Assembly (NCBI GenBank): GCA_036874045.1
Contig: CM072335.1
Coordinates: 7,150,001 to 7,214,000, forward strand
Reading direction: 5' to 3'
DNA: 64,000 nt
Source of the DNA: Cymodocea nodosa
Taxonomy: Eukaryota > Streptophyta > Magnoliopsida > Alismatales > Cymodoceaceae
How positions within the stretch are numbered: the stretch's first letter is position 1; each line of letters opens with the position of its first letter. The notes beneath the pieces are model-generated. The model was not told where the DNA came from, did no database searches, and saw only the letters and a program-made list of their open reading frames with translations. The position numbers and the translations under genes were made by a program. Of this stretch, positions 10,647 through 22,285 are shown in pieces.

Positions 10647-12227
10647 TGTTGAGTATTTTTGTTTTGATGATGTGTGCTGAATGAAAATAATCATATTTCC
10701 TCAATTACTATTGCTTGTGAAAAGAAATTAAAATCATCAATTAATACAGAAAAAGCTTACTGATATAAATACTTGTCTATATTGGATCTAAAGTTAATAA
10801 CTAGTTGTTTCGTTGCATTAATTTCTCATTTAGCTAAACGTTAAGTTAACGTGTGTTTTTATTGAAAAGCATGATATGTTTTAATGTTATATCTTCTGTA
10901 TCATGAACAGTGCATGTTTAGACAACTCGTTAAGTTAGAGTTTTGTTTGTATAGAGGTCACGTGAGAACTCGTTAAGTTAGAGGCTTAAAGGTTAAAATA
11001 GGTCATGTGATAACTCGTTAAGTTAGTGAGTAAAAGAAGAGACGAACTCGTTAAGTTAGTGTTATACATGTGGTAAAATTATAAGTTACGAATGTTGTAT
11101 TGTATCACGTGAGGTGCACATGTTTAACTCGTTAAGTTAACATAACTAAATGCGTTGAGTTGCTATATTGAACACTAAGGCAACATGTTAGGTTAGCGTT
11201 ATAAACTTAAGTTGTTTTTTTTGCACGTGGTAAAATTTTTATTATAAAAACATTTGTTTATTACTGGTTCGTTGAGTTATCATAACACAACGGAGATTGT
11301 TCATTGAGATAGCATAACACCACGGACTTAGTTCGTTGAGTTAGCTACAGTACTTGTCACGTGAAATGACACATGAGGAACTCGTTAAGTTAGAAACGTT
11401 AAGTTATATATATACTTGTGTTACTCGTTTAGTTAACATTAAAGTAACGACTTCTTATTACACTGATGAAAAACTTTTGGACGAGAAAGTTTATTTTGCA
11501 GGAAATTTTTCAGAGATCTAGGACTGATGATTAAGGAAAATTCGAAATATAAACATGAGTTAGAATGTGTGTATTTCGATGAAGGAAAAAGGAAAGACGT
11601 GGAGAAGTGGAAAACTGGTAGTGGTTAAACATGAAGGATATGCATGAAATGAAGATACAATATAAAAGGCATAGAATTCTCGTTGATCAATTTATCCTTG
11701 CACACAAAACGAAAAATCTTTTCAAGGATCAAACCATCCCTGCACACCAAAAGAAAAATCTTTTTCAAGGATCAAAAACACCTTCTCAGGGAAAATCTCT
11801 CAAGTGGAAGAAAGTTCAGTGAAGCATAAAAAGGTAAGATTTTCGTCACTGAAGATTTGAAGTATCAGAAGAAAGCAAATTCGGTGAAGCATGAAAAGAC
11901 AAGATATTCATCATTGAAGAATTGCTGAAGAAGAAAAAGAAGAAGAAGAAAGATCTCAAATAGGGAGAAAAGTTTTAAATTCTGCAAATTAGTTTTCTCT
12001 ATTTGTTGTTATGAAATTGTTTAGATGATGCATGGTATCGAAATATAATTGCATCTACAATTTCTGAGGAGAATTGAATTGTATATTGTAATTGAAACCT
12101 TGAATAAAAATGAATTTATGAAAATAATGTCTCGACTTGTTTTTGAGTTTTAAAGTTTCAATTATATTTCAGAAAATATTAAAGATACACAATTCACCCC
12201 CCTCTTGTGTAGCCATACGATCCTACA
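10647..12227 (+). repeat. 3' LTR of A1 (complete, 1,581 bases)
   Basis: It starts TGTTGAGTATTTTTG after the polypurine tract and ends CCTACA at 12227. It then continues directly into the env-position ORF of B in the opposite orientation. A TATA box (TTATATATATAC, about 11404-11415) follows the repeat-rich U3. Related LTRs in the window are 26385-28030 (-), 42322-43976 (+), 58278-59822 (+) and 63138-64000 (-). Confidence 0.95.
10900..11400 (+). promoter_or_regulatory. U3 array of CGTTAAGTTA words and CACGTG-like boxes (A1 3' LTR)
   Basis: About a dozen degenerate copies of AACTCGTTAAGTTAG or TTCGTTGAGTTA lie in 500 bases, interleaved with CACGTG or one-base variants, just upstream of the TATA box. 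CACGTG is the plant G-box bound by bZIP and bHLH factors. The repeated partner word is unassigned; its GTTAG part resembles MYB sites. The position suggests an enhancer. The same array is in every A-type LTR here and, collinearly, in the Gypsy-type E LTR. Confidence 0.65.
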
Positions 12228-13125
12228 AGTGTGAAAAATTGTCCATTGTATTAAAAGATACATTATGCACTAATGTGACACAATACCTTAGAGTGTATGC
12301 GTGTAATCCAATATTTGTCACATCTGCTGGGATTCCTGACACAAACGTCTATCCAGCTTCGACAATGGAACATAGTTTGCCATTTTTCAATGATTCTTCT
12401 TTTTACTGCAATATTCCTTATACACCTACAGTTAGTTCAAAATATTCTAATGTCTTTTTCTTTTTCCGACTATATGTCTGTAGTGTTTCTGGTTGTTCAA
12501 GAGGTTTTAAAATTTTCTTAATTTCTCTTGTTAAAGGCAACTGTGTTCTTGATGGTCCTTCACCATGATGCCTAGGTGGTAATAATGGAACATAGAGTTT
12601 TAAGCTCTTAACCTCTACCATTTTTAGTTGATAAACTTTTTGTCCTTCACTTCGAAGACCCATTTTCCTAATGGCAGTTTTCTGTTCATCTATATACTGT
12701 TGAATGTCATCTAAAATAGTCGGGGGAAAATAATGTTGGGAATACAAAGATTCTAATTCCCTGTTTGCATTTTTTATCATTGGTCCCCATTTCTTTCCAT
12801 AGTAAGTGATAGACTATACCGATTTTTCAAGTACATGTCCAGAACTTGTAACAACCATAGGGTTAGGTTGTAAAGTTTGTTTCCATAGTTGTAATGCGGA
12901 AAGTTCAGTTTGCTTTAGTCTAAACTGTGTTTCAGCATAATTGCGAATAAACTTTCAACATAAATTTTTCTCGTCTTGAACAACTTTTCTAATTTCATGT
13001 AGTACTTCATTTGTAAAAGTGTACCTTGAGTATATGTCGTTGATTTCACTTTGTATTTTCTGAAGTTCCAGCTCTCTTTTCTGTAGTTTTGTCATTCTAT
13101 CACGTCCTCTTCCACGTCCTGACAT
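12228..13125 (-). pseudogene. Env-position ORF of B, N-terminal part, broken
   Basis: The minus-strand ATG at 13125 opens MSGRGRGRDRMTKLQ, a basic start like that of A1. It is followed by a helical region and by ELESLYSQHYFPPTILDDI (about 12700-12760), which parallels KLEELYRDYFFSPDILDEV in A1. The C-terminal half is not in the window because A1 lies at 12227. The shared plan and position show that A and B have the same kind of third ORF. Its function is unknown. It is broken. Confidence 0.7.
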
Positions 13126-15075
13126 TGTCGATTAATCTTCGATGCGCACTGTAGAACTTAGTGGAAGTAAAGATTGTGAAGCTAGGGTTTTACCAAGGTA
13201 GAAACACGAAAGGTTGGCAGTAAAACATTTATAACTCTTCGAGTTTATAAGCAGATAAACGGATTCAATCATTGAAATCATAAATATAAGATCTGTTACT
13301 GATAAATAACTCGAGTGCTTACAATAATTGTACGAGTTTTACAACCGATAAAAGCAGAATACTTAGCGTAACTGTTCGTGTAAAGAAAATAACTTCGGGC
13401 TAAGTGAAAAGTGAGAAAACTCAAAAACTTATGATAACTATTCGAGTTTTGTGAGCAGTAAAGCACATAACTATACAACAAACAAGAATAGTTATTGTCA
13501 GAGATTAAGTCTTTCAGAAAAATATAAGAATATTAAGTTAACTGTTCGAGTTTTTCGAATGGATAGGTGTAAAAGTCGAAGAGTTAAACATAACTGTTCG
13601 AGTTTCAACTGAGACATAATAAAGCAATGAAATTCAACACGTGCATAATTCTAACTTAAGGTGTTCAAATATTTTCGGATACTTATAAACCTAACTATCC
13701 GATGCTTAGATGCATTTTGGAGAGTTACTAGATAACTTACCGAACATTCACTTAATATATGCATTTAGGCTTCGACACGTGTACTTCAGGAAATAATAAA
13801 ATATTCTATTGTTCGTTTAAAACTGTCTGATATATACAATATAGTCTTCCAAAATCATAGAAAATTCGGATACTTGAGAATTAAAAAGCTTGTATTTCAC
13901 TAACAGTTTAGAAATGTACTAAATTAATGTTAATTTCCTAAGATTATGCAGATTCTTTCATGAAACCATATAATAGTTCATAAGAGTTGAATTATTATAT
14001 GAGAAATTGCTCCCCCTACATAAATGTAGTCTAAAGAATCTTATGGCGTACTTAAACTAGATTGCCAAGCCCTTAGTAGATTTGGCTTTAAAAGGACGCT
14101 AACCCTTAAATAGATTTGAGTCTCTCTATTTTTTTTTTTTTAAAAAATAAGAATTAAATACAGAAATAAGTAGTAGATTTAACAATTTAGACTTTCTGGC
14201 TTTTATCTTATTCAGTTTACAAAAGATAATTCATAGAGATATACCTTCAGGAACTTAAAAGAATTTAATAATGAGTACATGATCTTAAGACAATAAATAT
14301 CGTACATTATTTGTAAAGAGTAGATAATAACAAGGAAAAATAACAAAGATTATATGCATAGACTATGGCAGGATTGTTATAACACCTGGAAAATAAATTA
14401 AACTTAAGTACATTGCCCCCTTTTTTTTTTATATATTCATATATATATATATATTATGTATTACCTCCCACAATATCATCTTTTTACGTGATCACAATCC
14501 CTTGCTTAGGGGAAAGATAAACTAGTTACTCAATGACAAGAGAGAATAGGTAATTTTTTTTTTTAATATAATCTGAATTACTTGCAAAATGAGTTTTCAG
14601 TCAACACATCCCAAACCAGTTGGTTTAAATGACTAGGGTTTAAGATCCCCCAACAGACTTAATTACTCAAGTAATTGTAGATAAAAAAAAGAAATAAAAC
14701 ATAACAGTAAATTAAATTAGAGGCAACCGCAAGACTTAATTTTTCTAACGGAATGTTAATAACTTTCCTTTAATAAAAAGTACATACTTTCTATGTATTT
14801 TCCTGTTAAAATCTCTGTAATAGCATATACATAAGTAACAAAAATACAGTTGGCACTCACATTGAATTAAATTAACTTTCCTTAAGTAATCTTTTCTGAA
14901 TTTTTCTTAAATAAATTAACTTCAATAAAAATCAGAATTTCATAAATTCTTAACTACCAGAAAATGGTAATTCGAAAATAGATATTTTGTTTTTTTATTT
15001 TATTTTAAAAATAATAAAGACATTAAATTCTAAAACTACCTTTATAACAAACCAAAATGCAATGAACAAGACAAT
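13126..15075 (-). other. Noncoding block between pol and env-position ORF of B
   Basis: This is about 1.95 kb of AT-rich sequence without coding signal. From 13200 to 13760 it has many AACTCGAG / CTGTTCGAG / CGAACAGTT words, the B counterpart of the A-type CGTTAAGTTA repeats. At about 14010-14022 the minus strand reads TATGTAG followed by GGGGAGC. This is the same acceptor-like or polypurine-like motif as 7354-7366 of A1 and sits at the equivalent place. Confidence 0.65.
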
Positions 15076-18000
15076 TTAAACATCAGATAACCTACAGATA
15101 CCAAGTTCTAATCGTAATTTTGAAAAGGTATTTTCATCTAAGGGTTTTGTAAATATATCTACTAATTGTTCTGTGGTAGGAACAAAATTTAATACTATTT
15201 TTCCTTTTATAACATTATCCCTTAGAAAATGATGTTGAACTTCTATATGTTTTGCTCGTGAATGTAAGATAGGATTTTAGATAAACTTATTGCAGAACTA
15301 CTATCACAGAAAATCTTAGTTGGTTCATAGTCTAAATTAAAATCTTTTAAAGTTTGTCTGATCCATAGGATTTGAGCACAGCAAAGTGCGACAACTATAT
15401 ATTCAGCTTCAGTTGTAGATAATGCTACACAATTTTGCTTTTTGGTAAAACCATGACACTAAAGAATTTCCTAATAATTGACAAGTGCCACTAGTGCTTT
15501 TTCTTTTAAACTTACATCCTATGAAATCAGCATCACTATAACCTACTAAGTTTAAAGAACTGTGTTTAAAGTAAAACAGTCTGAAATTGATGGTTCCTAA
15601 TAGATAATTAAAAATTTGTTTAACAGCAAGTAGGTGTGATTCCTTAGAATTAGATTGATATCTAGCACAAGCACACACACTAAACATAATATCTAGTCGG
15701 CTAGCTGTTAAATAAAGTAATGAATCAATCGTACTTCTATATTCTTTTACATCTACAGTTTCTCAAGAGTCATCTTTATCCAACTTGGTGATAGTACTCA
15801 TTGGTGTATTCTTTGTTTTAGTGTTGTCTAAACCAAACCTCTTTAATAAATCTTGAGTATATTTTTCATGTGAAATAAAAGTACCCTGATCTAATTGCTT
15901 AATTTGTAAGCCTAGAAAAAATGATAGTTCACCCATCATACTCATTTCAAATTGATTAGTCATGTCTTTTGAAAAGGACTCAACTAATTTATCATTTGTT
16001 GCTCCAAATATGAAGTCATCTACATAGATTTGAACTACCAATATATCTTTTTCGATCTTCTTGATAAAAAGAGTGTGATCTGCCTTTCCCATAGAATACC
16101 CTTTTTCCATAAGAAATTTAGATAATCTTTCATACCAAGACCTAAGGGCTTGTTTAAGGCCATATAGTGTCTTCTTAAGCTTATAAACATACTCAGGATC
16201 TTTTGAATCTTCAAAACCTGGAGGTTGTTTTACATACACTTCTTCTTTTATATATCCATTTTAAAAAGTCGTCTGAACATCTATTTGATATAATTTGAAA
16301 TCCATATAACAAGCATATGCTAACAAAATTCGTATTGATTCTAGTCTAGCAACAAGAGCAAATGTTTCATCATAGTCAATTCCTTCCTCTTGCTTGTAAC
16401 CTTGAGCAACTAATCTAGCTTTATTTTTAACTATATGTCCATCTTGATCTACTTTGTTTCTAAATACCCACCTTGTTCCTATTATGAACTGATTTTCAGG
16501 TGGTGGAACTAGATCCCATACCTCATTTCTTATAAATTGATTTAGCTCATCTTGCATAGCTAAATACCAAAATTCATCTTCTAAGGCATCTTCAATTTTC
16601 TTAGGTTCTAGAAAAGAAACAAATGAATAAGCACCACAAATGTTGACTACTAATGACCTAGTCTTAACTCCTTGATTAGGATCGCCTATTATCTGATCGA
16701 TACGATGAGATGAAGCATAACACCAATTTCTATGTTGTTCCATATTTTCTATAGGTATGACAATATTTTCTTCTAAATTTTCATCATTTAAGTTTATAAT
16801 TCTTATTCCGTCAAATAATCTCTCAATTTCTCTATCAACATCATTTGGTATCATTTGTGGGAGAATTTCTGAATCAAAATTTTCAGCATGTCTAACATCC
16901 AAATGAGAATTTTCATGAAATTTCACATGTAGGGTTTCCTCAATGGTTTTTGTTGATTTGTTATATACTCTATATGTCTTACTTCTAATGGAATAACCAA
17001 CAAAAATACCCTCATCTGATTTAGCTCTAAATTTGTCTCTTTGTTCCTTAGTGTTTAAAATAAAACACTTACAACCAAAGGGTTTTAAATAACTTATTTT
17101 GGGAACCCTGTTATACCATATCTCATAAGGAGTTTTATCTAAAATTGGTTTTAGATGTACTTTATTTATAACATAGCATGCTGTATGAACTGCTTCTGCC
17201 TAGAGAAATAAGGGTAACTTATTCTCATTTAACATGATTCTGGACATTTCCTGAAGTGATTTGTTTTTACGTTCTACTATCCCATTTTGTGAAGGAGCTC
17301 TTGGAAATGAGTACTTATGATCTATGCCTAATTCTTCACAAAAGGTGTTCATTTGATCATTATCAAATTCTGTACCATGATCACTCTTAAGTTTTTGAAT
17401 ATTAACATTTTGCTCATTCTGAACTTTATTACAGAATATCTTAAACATTTCAAAAACTTCAATTTTATTAGCTAGAAAATAGACCCAAGTAAATCTAGAA
17501 TAATCATCAACTAGTACAAAAGTATAATGTTTACCTCCTAAACTAGTTGTCCTAGTAGGTCCAAATAAATCCATATGCACTAGTTCTAATACTCTTTTGC
17601 TTGTTATTTCATTTAAACTTTTAAAGGTTGTTTTATGTAATTTACCTAGTTGACATGCATCACACATAAACTCTTTCGAGTACTTAATACTAGGTAAACA
17701 TCTAACTAGATTCTTTTTAGATAGCTTTTGTAATAATTTTAAGTTTGAGCGTCCTAGCCTTCTATGCCATAAAATAACTTCATCCGATTTTGCAATTAAG
17801 CAAGCATTGTCTTTAATAATATCAGAAGGCAATTTCAGAATACAAACAGATCCTTTCTTGTATGTAGTGAATAAAATTTTGTTTATAGACATGTCTATAA
17901 TTTTACAGGAATCTTTTTCAAAAATTACTCTATAAAATTTCATTAAAACAGCAACACTCAATAAATTAAAACCTAAGTTTTCCACTAATAAGACATCATT

Positions 18001-18230
18001 TATAAAGCATTTCTCAGTTACCTGAATCTTGCCAGACCCAAGGATATTTGTTTTGCTTTTATTTCCAAAGGTAACTTGTCCGTTCTTGGTCTTTGTTATT
18101 TCTGTAAGTAATCGTATATTTCTAGTCATGTGGCTGGATGCTCCACTGTCCATTATCCATTTTGATTTGTGTACCTACAAAACAGTCAAAAAGAGATTTT
18201 ATCTCTTGGAACCCATTTTTGAGTGAGTCC
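15076..18230 (-). pseudogene. pol region of B (PR-INT-RT-RH), broken
   Basis: On the minus strand, the protease MDSGASSHMTRN is at 18153. The pre-integrase motif LWHRRLGR is near 17770. Integrase runs from HMDLFGPTRTTSLGG (about 17580) through DHGTEFDND (about 17385) to NGIVERKNKS (about 17285). Reverse transcriptase has [20 protein letters not shown] (about 16410) and YVDDFIFGATND (about 16010). RNase H has GYSDADFIGC and RKSTSGTCQLLGN (about 15540-15470). The region closes with LSDV and a stop at 15076. The order is Copia. It is broken, with several breaks. G carries a close relative at 55640-58178. Confidence 0.92.
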
Positions 18231-18529
18231 AAGAATTTTAGAGAGAGTCATATCAAAATAATCTGTATTTTTAAACTTCAACTTATCTATTTTCTGATAA
18301 TTATTTTTGCGTTTATTTCTCTTGGTGTTATAATTATCAGAACATTTATCTCTATGTAAACCAGAGTTGAAATTTTCATTTCTGACATCATTTGATTTCC
18401 AATATCCGATATTCTTTAAATATGAAGAAAATTGATCAAGAATATTAAGATTCTTAAATGACTTAGCTTGATTTTTCTGAAAATTTCTTTTGACATTCTT
18501 GCATTGTGTGCTATCATTTATATGCTACA

Positions 18530-20198
18530 TTTTATCAATTTGCACATATTTATCTCTCTTTTTAATCACACATGGAATAGTTTTTCTTTTACTATTCTTA
18601 GTATTGGAAATAAAGACATTATTTTTAGCAGTACCAACATGCAATATATAATTTTCAGAAGATGCATCGTGTAAACCAATACCATGGCTTTCTACATTTG
18701 ATATTTTACTACTAAGTTCATTTGTTATAGTTTGACTATTATTGCATTTACTTAATATAGCCTTTTGATTGCAGACCTTAATCTTTAACATATCAATTTT
18801 TGAATTTAAATCAGTAATAGTCAGTTCCAGTTTTTCAATTTCACAGATCATTTTCTTCTTATTAGCAATTCAATTTTCACAATTAGCATGCAATTTTCTT
18901 TCTATTGCAGTAAACTTTAAAATTTCCTATGCATGCCTTTGATTTTCTTCTTTAAATTTATTCAACGTAGAGTTCAGAAAATCAATTTTATTTTCAGATT
19001 CATCTAGCATTTTCCTAGTGTTCTTTCCTTCTATTTTTACTTTCTTATATTTTCTAGCCAATCTATTGTATTCAACAAGTAATCCATCAAAACTATCAAA
19101 GTTAGTGTTTTGATCAAAGGATACCTCACTGGATTTTTCCATGAAGCATACATTTGCTAGATTTTCTTCTGAATCTGATGTTGATGAGGATTCATTATCT
19201 GATGTTGAATCCTTTGTTTCTTCACTTTGTGAAGCTGAAGAGTCATCCCATGTCACTTTAAGTGCCATTCTCTTTTTGAATTTCTTACTCTTAGAATTCC
19301 TCTTCAAATTCTTCTTATCTTTGTTGAGCGGACAATCAGTTTGAAAGTGACCCGGTTTGTTTCACTTGTAGTATATGATTTTGTCTTTCGTGAATGACTT
19401 CTTCTCCATATCTCTAGATGTCTTTGCTGACCTAAAGTTCTTACGTTTCTTCAACAGATTTCTAAATTTTCTGGTCAACAATAGTAAATCATCGTTAGAA
19501 TCACTAGTGACTTCTAAGACTTTATCAGCTTCAAAAGCCAGATCCCTTCTAGGATTTTTCCCTTTTGGATTTAAATGCTGTACTTCATAGGCTATCAGAT
19601 TTCCTATGAGATCATCGAGAGTATATGTATTTAAATCTTTGGACTCTTCAATAGATGTTGTCTTTTGAGCCCAAATTTTAGTTAAAGATCTAAGGATCAT
19701 TCTTACCAAGTCTTTTTCCTCGATTTTCTTGCTTAAAGATTTTAATGAATTTACAATCTCAAGAAAACGGGAAAACATGTCAGAGATACATTCATTTTTG
19801 TGCATTTTAAAAAGCTCATATTTATGTACTAACATATTAATCTTAGATTCCTTGACCTGGTTAGTACCTTCGTTGGCAACCTCTAATGCATGCCATATCT
19901 CATTTGCAGTTTGATATGTAGAAACTTTATTAAATTGATCATGAGATAAAGCACAAAACAAGATGTTTAAACCTTTAGCATTCAGTGTCATTCACTCCAT
20001 TGCATCAAAAGTCCAAGTATCATATGGAGTCGTAACTAACACTATAGGATTGCTAATTATATACCATAGTTTAAAATTGATTGACTGAAAGAATATTTTC
20101 ATCCTATATTTCCAGTAGCCATAATTGCTACCTTCGAATATAGGAGGACGATTAGTGGTTTGTCCCTCAGTCATAACTAAGATTTCGGTATTATCCAT
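18530..20198 (-). pseudogene. gag region of B (Copia), broken
   Basis: The minus-strand start MDNTEILVMTEGQTTNRPPI is at 20198. The core has the same plan as A1 gag: YGYWKYRMKIFFQSI, GLNILFCALSHDQFNKV, EIWHALEVANEGTNQVKESK. Near 19340-19370 lies zinc-knuckle-like sequence before a Lys/Arg-rich stretch, then an acidic Ser-rich segment (about 19140-19240) and a Lys/Glu coiled-coil-like segment (about 18930-19100 and 18530-18850). The length and tail fit Sirevirus gag. It is broken, with a few breaks. Confidence 0.88.
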
Positions 20199-20281
20199 TT
20201 TAAATAGATGATCCTAAGTAAATGATAGGAAAAACTGATTTCCAAATAGAGAAATAAAAGCTCTTAATTAAGATAAGTCTA

Positions 20282-20341
20282 CTCTGATACCAGTTGTAGC
20301 AGAGCGTAGGTAATCTGACAATAATAAAAGCTTTGATACTA
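20282..20341 (-). promoter_or_regulatory. Duplicated primer-binding-site region of B
   Basis: Minus-strand TGGTATCAGAG is at 20292-20282, and a decayed copy, TAGTATCAAAG, is at 20341-20331 next to the LTR end. The surrounding phrase TGATACCAGTTGTAG recurs as TGATACTAGTTGTAG, so the site looks tandemly duplicated with a spacing of about 49 bases. Both match the initiator-Met primer site. Confidence 0.7.
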
Positions 20342-20343
20342 GT

Positions 20344-21551
20344 TGTAGGATCGTCTATATCACAAGAAGGGGGCAAATTGTGTCTTTAGTAATTAAAATA
20401 CTAGCGGATAAAACAAGAGCACAAAACACTCGTAAATGAAATTCTATTCTATATGTAAAGACATAATTTACAATATCTTTTCAGCTCAATTCCCTTCTTG
20501 AAGGTTTTGATACAGTAGTGTTTGATATACAATTCAAATAGAAAAATAAAGCTCTTATTCAAAACTAATTTCGAATTGTATAAAATCTGATCTTTATGCA
20601 CACAACTTCTTTCCTTCTCTTTGCTCAACTTCTATATCTCTTCTTCTGTAGTTGTCAAATTTCCAAACTTCTTGCCTTTGCAACTCCTATTTTGAAATTG
20701 CTTGGAATTTCAAACTTCTTTTGATGTTGGATAACTTTTCAGAATATGAATATTCAAACTTAACTTTTCAGTTAGGGATCCAGATTGAATATTCAGACTT
20801 GGTTTTTCAGATTGGGATCCTATATTGTAATGTAGCTCATACTCTCTATTAGTAGTCGAACTATGTCTTCACGTTCAACATGTTCATCCACTTAATCCAT
20901 AATCCATAATCCACGTACTAATTTTTTCTTTAATCCAAATTACTATCTTTTTGAGTTTCCACTTTCTCCACTATTATTTTGAATTTCCACGATCTCCACT
21001 CATAGATTCACTGAGACTTTATCTTCCTGGAGTCTTGTATAATATCTTCTAAGTCTTTGATTTAGTCGAACACTTATCCTTTAAGTCCTATGAAAACTCG
21101 AATACTTATCTGTAACTCTTCGAGTTTTTGCACCTGCAAAACACGTGACTAAACATAGTAAACTTATCTGTTCGTTAGTCATTTTATAAAACTCGAAGAC
21201 TTATTTATCCATACGTATAAAAACTCGAACAGTTATCTAACTATTCGATTTTCATTCCGAACACACATGGAAAACACGTGACAACTTAAAACATTAAAAA
21301 CACACGTGCAGATAACTTAACTATACAAGTTTTTAACATAAACTATTCGACAAAAATGAAACGTTAACTATCCAAAAGTTTAACTATCGAAAATCTAACT
21401 CTTCGGAAAAGTTTAACTTATCCGACATAAAAATGAAACTTTCTGATAATCTGTTAACTATTATACTTAGAGAAATATACTTAGAGAATATTATTTAGAC
21501 TTATTTAAAAACTTTAATAAAATATATATCATCAAAACAAAATTTCTAACA
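20344..21551 (-). repeat. 5' LTR of B (1,208 bases)
   Basis: The minus strand starts TGTTAGAAATTTTGTTTTG at 21551 and ends in CCTACA at 20344, giving TG...CA ends. The U3 side (about 21060-21480) is crowded with CGAA-centred words such as AACTCGAACAGTTAT and with CACGTG boxes. This is an arrangement like that of A-type LTRs but with a different core word. Confidence 0.9.
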
Positions 21552-22285
21552 AGAACACTACATTATTGACATGTATTTAACTTTATTTAAGTTGACAAAA
21601 AGTAGAGAAAAAATATAAAGAAGTTAATACGAGGAGTAAGTTTTAAAAATATTTGCTAAGTGTTAACTCAACGAAGTAAGTCTGTTGAGTTAACGTTAAT
21701 TCCATGAAGTCAATAATAGAATATAAGGTCACTCCGTTGAGTTAACTATAACTCAATGAAGTTAGTCCATGGAGTTAGAAAAAGTAACTGAAGCTAGTCC
21801 GTTGAGTTAACTGTAACTTAACGAGGTTAGTTCATGGATTAAGCTAAACGGTTATTTTTTTAGCCACAAACGAAACTTCATGGGTTTGGTGGTTACTGAA
21901 ATTTGAAATTAGAAGTGGAACATGTATCCATAAAAATAGGAACCACACTACACATTACAAGACACGTTCTTGCAACGAGATTCTTTTGCCTTATGGACGT
22001 GTATTATAAATAAAGAACAAAATGTTATTTACGAGTTACCAGCACTTTTGAAAGAAAAGAAAATTTGTTGGGGAACTAGAAGGAGAAGTAGTTAATTCAA
22101 CTTCATCTGTCAACAACTATTTACTGAATACAAAGCTTTAAACTGGTATGTAATTAATCTTCTGCTATTTTACTTTATGTTAAGAGTTTATGAGCACGTG
22201 GATTTGTTCTCCTAGCACTAAACGATTAGTAAGAACACCTACATAGGATTATTCAACACAAAGGCGTACTGAAATATTTTTTGAA
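21552..22285 (+). other. Leader or LTR-like sequence upstream of C1 gag
   Basis: It is collinear with 34208-35011 upstream of C2 gag. Between about 21655 and 21845 it holds four or five dyads such as TTAACTCAACG...GTTGAGTTAAC. A TATA-like TATTATAAATAAAG lies near 22002. The sequence may be the right part of an LTR plus untranslated leader. I could not find a clear LTR end or primer site in it. Confidence 0.55.

Larger units (their letters stand above)
1..12227 (+). mobile_element. Copia LTR retrotransposon A1 (Sirevirus-like), broken
   Basis: This is a near-complete Copia element; only the start of its 5' LTR lies outside the window. Parts in order are 5' LTR (to 873), initiator-Met primer site, gag, pol in Copia order (protease, integrase, reverse transcriptase, RNase H), a 1.6-kb noncoding block, a third ORF in the env position, polypurine tracts and 3' LTR (10647-12227). 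The extra ORF and repeated polypurine tracts are Sirevirus traits. It is broken, with roughly a dozen breaks. The 873 bases of 5' LTR align without net gaps to the end of the 3' LTR with about 37 differences by hand count (about 4%), mostly transitions. That suggests insertion one to two million years ago at usual plant LTR rates. It sits inside element B, so it is younger than B. Confidence 0.95.
12228..21551 (-). mobile_element. Copia LTR retrotransposon B (Sirevirus-like), broken and split by A1
   Basis: Read on the minus strand: 5' LTR 21551 to 20344, primer site, gag, pol, noncoding block, and an env-position ORF interrupted at 12228 by A1. The rest, including the 3' LTR, must lie left of the window. 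It is related to A1 but is a separate family: the LTR shares only the opening TGTT and TTTTGATGAT phrases, and the proteins differ throughout. G (54260-58277) is a second, partial copy of this family in the other orientation. It is broken, with around ten breaks. Its right end abuts C1 at 21552, so B lies within or against the C1 leader. Confidence 0.93.

Noticed and set aside
10900-11400. Regularly spaced repeats resembling a CRISPR array
   Set aside because: Repeats are short, degenerate and irregularly spaced, lie in an LTR promoter of a plant retroelement, and no cas genes are present.
12137-12568. Plus-strand ORF crossing the A1 LTR / element B boundary
   Set aside because: It spans an insertion junction and lies opposite the B env-position ORF, so it is accidental.
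20652-20852. 66-codon ORF in the B LTR
   Set aside because: It lies within LTR sequence rich in AT, with no relative elsewhere in the window.
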